NCBI RefSeq assembly: GCF_004001045.1
Contig: NZ_BIMK01000022.1
Span: 1-43,745, forward strand
Length of the DNA stretch: 43,745 bases
Source: Paenibacillus chibensis
Lineage (GTDB): Bacteria > Bacillota > Bacilli > Paenibacillales > Paenibacillaceae
Direction of reading: 5' to 3'
A program made the translations under genes and the position numbers. The notes below the pieces were generated by a model. That model was given only the letters and a program-made list of their open reading frames with translations, did no database searches and was not told the origin of the DNA. This document shows positions 40,011-43,745 of this stretch, one piece after another. How positions within the stretch are numbered: position 1 is the stretch's first letter; each line of letters begins with the position of its first letter.

Positions 40011-40496
40011 TTACACTTCTCCCTTCTCGTATTTGGACAATTTTTTCTTCAAGTCTTCCAGTTCTTTCTTCATAGCCTTTTTCTCGATATCCTCCATCAT
40101 GGCGTCCAGATTGGACGCTTGGGAAGAGAAGCTTCCGGCAGGTCTGCTGCCAAAAGACGGATCGTTATATTTGCTTCTTGGATCAAAGGATGGGCCTCCA
40201 TAGCCACCGTTTCCGCCATTTCCGCCATAGTAACCACCATTGCCGGGCTGACCGCCGTAGTAGCCGCCTGCTCCATAACCAGGTCCCGGTCCATACGGAT
40301 TGTATGGAGGTACCGGTTCTTTCGGTACGACCAGGGAAGCGATGAAATAAATGAACAGCGTCGTTCCACTCGTCAAGAAAATCGAGATGATGAACAGCAC
40401 CCGCAGCAGCGTGGAATCCATGCCTATCGTCTCCGACAGTCCGCCGCAAAGTCCTGTAACCTTTCGATCCCGCGCCGAACGGTAGAGTTTACTCAT
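40011..40496 (-). CDS. PspC domain protein with Gly/Tyr linker and coiled-coil tail
   Basis: 161 residues. The PspC domain with one long membrane segment occupies 1-60 (KLYRSARDRKVTGLCGGLSE and LRVLFIISIFLTSGTTLFIYFIASLVVP). Residues 65-105 are Pro/Gly/Tyr/Asn-rich. The C-terminus (about 128-161) is a charged coiled coil of the KKELEDLKKKLSKYEK type. This tail could contact the flanking PspA proteins, which is inference. It sits between two pspA genes with gaps of four and three bases. Confidence 0.9.
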   Translation of the reverse strand: MSKLYRSARDRKVTGLCGGLSETIGMDSTLLRVLFIISIFLTSGTTLFIYFIASLVVPKEPVPPYNPYGPGPGYGAGGYYGGQPGNGGYYGGNGGNGGYGGPSFDPRSKYNDPSFGSRPAGSFSSQASNLDAMMEDIEKKAMKKELEDLKKKLSKYEKGEV

Positions 40497-40500
40497 ATGG

Positions 40501-41178
40501 TTACTCCTTTCCGCTGTTGTTCAGCTTTTGTTTCAACCGGGCCATTTCTTTCTCCAGAATGCCGGAGACCGTTTCGCTGGCCTGGTCTAAGTACTGTTGA
40601 CCCATACGGCGCAGATCACGCAAGCTTTGAGCTTCAAGTTCCCAATCGGAAATCCGGTCTTCGAGGCGATTGAACATTTTTGGTACATCCTGCCCGCTTC
40701 CATAGCCGTCCATCCGTTGGTTCATGCGCTGCTGAAGCCGTAGCGTCTCCATGCGCGCCGCATAGTATTGACGTTTGTTGTATACCGTCTGATACTCCAT
40801 TTTAAGGTCGTTCAGCTGGCTTTCCAGATCAATCAGGGATCTTTTCGTCGTGTCCAGCAGTTCGCTGTACTGCTCCAGCTTTTCTTCATAAATGATCTTT
40901 TCCTGCAGAGCCAGCTTGGCGAGATGATCCTCTCCGGCCTTCAAGGCCAGCAGCGCTTGCTCTTCACGCTTGTTTTTCATCGATTCGGCCTGATCCACCT
41001 GCTGCTTCAGCTGTCTCATATGTGCCGTGGACTGCTGTACAAGCTTTTCGGCTTCGACGATGTCGTCCCGCGTGGTTGCCAGGAACTGATCGATCAGCCG
41101 TACCGGATCCTGACTTTGTTCCAAACGTTCATTTAAATTAGCTGCGGTGATATCCCGCACCCGACGGAAAACACTCAT
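40501..41178 (-). CDS. PspA/LiaH/IM30 family protein, first copy
   Basis: 225-residue coiled-coil protein (MSVFRRVRDITAANLNERLEQ start, then continuous heptads and a final MARLKQKLN coil). PspA and LiaH coat and stabilise stressed membranes. In B. subtilis liaH is the main LiaR target; here two copies flank pspC, next to liaFSR, so both are likely LiaR effectors. AAGGAGGGG precedes the ATG. It follows a small membrane protein gene after 50 bases. Confidence 0.92.
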   Translation of the reverse strand: MSVFRRVRDITAANLNERLEQSQDPVRLIDQFLATTRDDIVEAEKLVQQSTAHMRQLKQQVDQAESMKNKREEQALLALKAGEDHLAKLALQEKIIYEEKLEQYSELLDTTKRSLIDLESQLNDLKMEYQTVYNKRQYYAARMETLRLQQRMNQRMDGYGSGQDVPKMFNRLEDRISDWELEAQSLRDLRRMGQQYLDQASETVSGILEKEMARLKQKLNNSGKE

Positions 41179-41228
41179 CTTGTATAGCCCCTCCTTATTC
41201 GTTTTTTTCTTGTTAGACGTTATTTATG

Positions 41229-41525
41229 TTAGTAGGAATTTCTTTTTCCCTTCAGGAGGGAAATTCCGAAGATCACCAGCGCGATGCCGAGCAGCGGTCC
41301 GATGAACCAGGACAGTTTAGCCAGCAGGGACAAAACACCAAACGCGAGGATGATGGTCCCGATGAGCGTTCTGCCTCTGCGGATTCCGTAATAGCCTAGG
41401 GCGATCATCAGAATCGGGAAGAGCAGACCGAGCAGCTTGCCAAACAGTGGGGCGAACAATCCGAAAAGCATCAGGGCCCCGATAACGATCAATACGATGG
41501 CTGTTCCGTTATTGCGGTTTTTCAT
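41229..41525 (-). CDS. Small four-helix membrane protein of the psp-lia block
   Basis: 98 residues with four hydrophobic helices and a Gly-rich character, resembling the N-terminal membrane part of LiaF and the LiaI/DUF5668 proteins that recruit PspA-like proteins to membranes. ATG 41525 is 10 bases past AAGGAAG; an upstream ATG at 41546 has no such site. First gene of the operon with pspA, pspC and pspA. LiaI identity is suggested by position only. Confidence 0.7.
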   Translation of the reverse strand: MKNRNNGTAIVLIVIGALMLFGLFAPLFGKLLGLLFPILMIALGYYGIRRGRTLIGTIILAFGVLSLLAKLSWFIGPLLGIALVIFGISLLKGKRNSY

Positions 41526-41566
41526 ACATTTCTCACTTCCTTTCATTGCATCAACCTTATGTCTTT

Positions 41567-41594
41567 ATTTTAGGTGGTTCGGCCCTTTTCCAAA
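41567..41594 (-). promoter_or_regulatory. Candidate psp operon promoter
   Basis: The minus strand has TTGGAA (41594-41589), a 16-base spacer and TAAAAT (41572-41567), about 42 bases upstream of the first gene. Confidence 0.4.
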
Positions 41595-41597
41595 ACA

Positions 41598-41653
41598 GAC
41601 CGCAGACGGTTTTTGATCCTAGACCTTAGACGGGGTACGTTTCAGACCTAAGG
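41598..41653. promoter_or_regulatory. Three AGACC repeats upstream of the psp operon, candidate LiaR sites
   Basis: AGACC occurs at 41598, 41622 and 41645, at 24- and 23-base spacing, i.e. about two helical turns. The last two extend to AGACCTTAG and AGACCTAAG. They lie just upstream of the candidate -35. Binding by LiaR is inferred from position. Confidence 0.5.
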
Positions 41654-41710
41654 CTATCCGTGATTATTCCCTATGTGCAGGTCCCCGCCGTTATGATGGT
41701 CTGACGCAAA

Positions 41711-41730
41711 ATAACCCCGCAAAACGGGGC
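41711..41730 (-). terminator. Second terminator after the sugar transporter gene
   Basis: A GC-rich CCCCG/CGGGG stem with an AAAA-containing loop; the minus strand continues TTATTTTG. Confidence 0.6.
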
Positions 41731-41773
41731 ATTACTTCGATGTCTTTCAAGTACCGGACCCTTCTTAAAGGTC

Positions 41774-41807
41774 AAAAAAGAGCGCCCTGCGGACTTCAGG
41801 CGCTCTT
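41774..41807 (-). terminator. First terminator after the sugar transporter gene
   Basis: AAGAGCGCC and GGCGCTCTT pair around an imperfect inner stem, with TTTTTT on the minus strand, 49 bases past the stop. Confidence 0.85.
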
Positions 41808-41855
41808 GTACATGCTGATATCATATTATAGCCGCGAATCATGCTTAGCTTATGC

Positions 41856-43058
41856 TTATACTTTTGCTTGAACGCTTTCTGCCGGAACCGCCGTGCTTTT
41901 GCCATGATGCTTGACCAGGGAGATGAACAGCAGCGCAAGCAGCATGCCGGACGAAGCATAGATGAACATCGAGCCGTACCCGAACTGGTCAATGATCAGA
42001 CCCAGCAGCGGAGGCGAAGCGATGGCTGCAAGCGAGGATACCAGGTAATACAGTCCCGTCCTCGTTCCGATGCTTGTTTCACTGCCGATGGATACGACAA
42101 ACGGGTAGGAATTGATGTTGATCAAAGCCCAGCACATGCCGCCCAAGGCGAGAAGAATTCGGAGCACCAGCACCGTCTTGGCCAGCGGAATGACCGCAAA
42201 TACAAGAAACAATCCGATAACGCCCGAAATTATGATTTTACGTTTGCCGTACTTGTTGCCGAGCCAACCGCTCGGGAGCGCAAACAGCACGAAGAACAAG
42301 GAAAAGAAGGTCAGTGAGAATCCAGCGTCCTGCTCGGTTAATCCCATATGGTGCTTGCCGTATAAAGTGAACATAGCCTCGACCCCCTGATAGGACACAA
42401 ACCAAAAGAAAATCGCAATGAGGAGCAGGACGGTCGTACGGTCCAATTCCCCTCTCAGCTTGATCTTAGGCTGCTTTTCCGTATGAACAGGGACGATGAC
42501 GTCTCTTTTCTCCTTAATGTAACGCACTAATATGAACAAGCAAATTAACGTGATCACCGCTGCTGCCACAAAAGGGAAGGCCGGATTCGCTCCATACAGC
42601 GTTGAACCGACTCCGAAAGCCAAAATACCGCCGAAGCCACCCATGAAATTAATAATCCCGTTTGCCTTCGTTCGTTGGTGATCGGGCGTGATATCCGGCA
42701 TCAAGGCGACCGTAGGTGATCGGTATATGCTCATGGACAGATTCATCAGCATCATGAAAAGAACTAATGTAATAAAGGTTGTATGTAATGGAATCAAAAT
42801 GACAAATACTGCGGCGAGGGGCATCCCGATCAACATAAACGGCATCCGTTTGCCAAAGCGGGTATTCGTTCTATCGCTCAGGTTACCGATCCAGGGCTGC
42901 AAAAATAAAGCAAAATAATTATCGATCGTCATCATAAAACCGATGAGTGAAACTTTATGGATATAATGATCCAGAAAAAAGGGCACAAACGCGTTATACA
43001 GCGCCCAAGTGATGCTAATACTGAAAAAACCGAATCCTAGCAGCCATGTTTTTTTCAC
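41856..43058 (-). CDS. MFS transporter of the GPH/SLC45-like sugar family
   Basis: 400 residues with 12 predicted helices. The loop DRTNTRFGKRMPFMLIG between helices 2 and 3 and SIYRSPTVALMPDITP are typical of the glycoside-pentoside-hexuronide and SLC45 sucrose/maltose transporter groups. The substrate is therefore probably a sugar, imported with protons or cations; the exact sugar is unknown. GGAGGT lies 11 bases before the GTG start. A cre-like palindrome about 65 bases upstream of the start supports catabolite control. Confidence 0.8.
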   Translation of the reverse strand: MKKTWLLGFGFFSISITWALYNAFVPFFLDHYIHKVSLIGFMMTIDNYFALFLQPWIGNLSDRTNTRFGKRMPFMLIGMPLAAVFVILIPLHTTFITLVLFMMLMNLSMSIYRSPTVALMPDITPDHQRTKANGIINFMGGFGGILAFGVGSTLYGANPAFPFVAAAVITLICLFILVRYIKEKRDVIVPVHTEKQPKIKLRGELDRTTVLLLIAIFFWFVSYQGVEAMFTLYGKHHMGLTEQDAGFSLTFFSLFFVLFALPSGWLGNKYGKRKIIISGVIGLFLVFAVIPLAKTVLVLRILLALGGMCWALININSYPFVVSIGSETSIGTRTGLYYLVSSLAAIASPPLLGLIIDQFGYGSMFIYASSGMLLALLFISLVKHHGKSTAVPAESVQAKV

Positions 43059-43123
43059 GAAGGATGAACCTCCATTCCGGTCGGATCGAGAATTTCATAA
43101 CGTTTATTCATTGTTAACAGTAT

Positions 43124-43138
43124 TTGAAGCGCTTCCAA
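43124..43138. promoter_or_regulatory. Cre-like palindrome upstream of the sugar transporter
   Basis: TTGAAGCGCTTCCAA is a near-perfect palindrome around AAGCGCTT, the usual core of CcpA and other LacI-family operators. It lies between the candidate -10 and the start codon, a roadblock position. Confidence 0.45.
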
Positions 43139-43236
43139 ACCATGTTTCTTTAAAACTCGACGTGCTCTCCAGCTGCAGGCTGTCGCGTCATGTACATCCA
43201 ATTGGCTACCCCCATTCGGCAATTTGATTTTTCTAT

Positions 43237-43242
43237 ATTATA
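43237..43242 (-). promoter_or_regulatory. Candidate -10 of the sugar transporter gene
   Basis: Perfect TATAAT on the minus strand about 180 bases upstream of the start; no well-spaced -35. Confidence 0.35.
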
Positions 43243-43346
43243 CAATAAGTTTATGCACCTATTGTTCAACAATTTTCAAAGCCGCATCAACGGAATGTAA
43301 ATTATTCTAACAGATTGTGTACGAAATACGGAGCTTTACATCACAC

Positions 43347-43386
43347 AAAAAAGCTCATTATCTGAGTGTTCAGATAATGAGCTTTT
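43347..43386 (-). terminator. Terminator of the tRNA operon
   Basis: A perfect 17-bp stem around GTGT with TTTTTT on the minus strand, 11 bases past the leucine tRNA. Confidence 0.9.
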
Positions 43387-43397
43387 CGATTCATCAA

Positions 43398-43480
43398 TGC
43401 TGGTGAAGGGACTTGAACCCCCACTCCGTCGCCGGAAGCGGATTTTGAGTCCGCCGCGTCTGCCATTCCGCCACACCAGC
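43398..43480 (-). tRNA. tRNA-Leu (CAA)
   Basis: The cloverleaf starts GCTGGTG and ends CACCAGCA, with the long variable arm of leucine tRNAs. The seven-base anticodon loop CTCAAAA gives anticodon CAA, reading UUG. CCA is not encoded. Confidence 0.93.
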
Positions 43481-43494
43481 AAGTGAAAAATATA

Positions 43495-43568
43495 CGCGCC
43501 CTAAGAGATTCGAACTCCTGACCTTTTGATTCGTAGTCAAACGCTCTATCCAGCTGAGCTAAGGGCGC
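43495..43568 (-). tRNA. tRNA-Arg (ACG)
   Basis: Acceptor GCGCCCT pairs with AGGGCGC; T loop GTTCGAATC; anticodon loop CTACGAA gives ACG, expected to be edited to ICG to read CGU, CGC and CGA. CCA is not encoded. Confidence 0.93.
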
Positions 43569-43582
43569 ATGTTTAGTTGTAA

Positions 43583-43656
43583 TGGAGGCGCCACCCAGAT
43601 TCGAACTGGGGATAAAGCTTTTGCAGAGCTGTGCCTTACCACTTGGCTATGGCGCC
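43583..43656 (-). tRNA. tRNA-Cys (GCA)
   Basis: Acceptor GGCGCCA pairs with TGGCGCC, followed by U73, the cysteine identity base, and an encoded CCA. The anticodon loop CTGCAAA gives GCA. The D arm is short, as in other tRNA-Cys. Confidence 0.93.
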
Positions 43657-43665
43657 ATAAAAGTT

Positions 43666-43740
43666 TGGAGCGGACGACGGGAATCGAACCCGCGACCCTC
43701 GCCTTGGCAAGGCGATGCTCTACCGCTGAGCCACGTCCGC
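43666..43740 (-). tRNA. tRNA-Gly (GCC)
   Basis: Acceptor GCGGACG pairs with CGTCCGC, then U73 and an encoded CCA. The anticodon loop TTGCCAA gives GCC. It lies four bases from the window end; the operon probably continues upstream. Confidence 0.93.
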
Positions 43741-43745
43741 ATAAC

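Larger units (their letters stand above)
41526..41855. other. Regulatory and terminator region between the psp operon and the sugar transporter
   Basis: This 330-base stretch holds the psp promoter and three AGACC repeats (41567-41653), and two minus-strand terminators of the transporter gene (41711-41730 and 41774-41807). No gene is visible. Confidence 0.6.
43059..43346. other. Intergenic region upstream of the sugar transporter
   Basis: No gene is seen. It holds the cre-like palindrome at 43124-43138 and a minus-strand TATAAT at 43237-43242, with TTGAAC 21 bases upstream, a poor spacing. Confidence 0.5.

Overview
The window looks like a chromosomal segment of a spore-forming, facultatively nitrate-respiring Firmicute, most likely Paenibacillus or a close relative. 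The reasons are the sporulation genes (ylbJ, a lytH-like M23 peptidase, yunB, sspI, ywmB), a Bacillus-like lipA-yutD / lytH / yunB neighbourhood, a staphylococcal-type nreABC oxygen/nitrate sensor, a LiaFSR envelope-stress system, and strong AGGAGG ribosome binding sites with many GTG and TTG starts. No phage, IS element or CRISPR array is visible.

Layout. (1) 1-5.1 kb: a DUF2225 zinc-ribbon protein, an untracked 31-residue membrane peptide, ylbJ, NAD kinase, and a lipA-yutD operon whose YutD carries a long charged repeat tail. (2) 5.2-10 kb: a lytH-like endopeptidase and yunB, separated by an apbE / small anchored protein / ferric-reductase-like haem protein operon and by a lipoprotein related to signal peptidase I that lacks both catalytic residues. 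(3) 10.1-11.5 kb: an ECF-like sigma factor followed by a clpP paralogue. (4) 11.6-24.9 kb: an anaerobic respiration island on the minus strand, narGHJI-nreABC then narK-moaA-ywiC, with an scdA-type iron-sulfur repair gene upstream. NarK is fused to a C-terminal PAS domain. (5) 25-27.8 kb: gntR-uxuA-uxuB for hexuronate use. (6) 27.8-36.7 kb: pulA, a TrmH-family methyltransferase, a KtrA/C-type RCK subunit, sspI, prfC, zwf, ywmB and a Gly/Tyr-rich small protein. (7) 36.7-41.5 kb: an envelope-stress block, small membrane protein - PspA - PspC - PspA followed by liaF-liaS-liaR. (8) 41.8-43.7 kb: a GPH/SLC45-like sugar transporter and the end of a tRNA operon (Gly, Cys, Arg, Leu).

How the genes work together. 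Nitrate is imported by NarK and reduced at the membrane by NarGHI (assembled by NarJ, with molybdopterin from MoaA). NreA senses nitrate, NreB senses oxygen through an Fe-S cluster, and NreC should activate transcription. The same AGGGAA/TTCCCT palindrome lies about 25 bp upstream of the -10 elements of both narG and narK, which makes a local NreC regulon plausible. An FNR-like box sits at about -41.5 of the scdA promoter, linking repair of nitrosative Fe-S damage to anaerobiosis.

The most interesting items are the NarK-PAS fusion, the shared nar operators, the inactive signal-peptidase-like lipoprotein, the apbE/ferric-reductase operon with its own palindromic operator, and the double-PspA/PspC cluster preceded by three AGACC repeats at 23-24 bp spacing. 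None was checked by database search; gene identities rest on motifs and neighbourhood.
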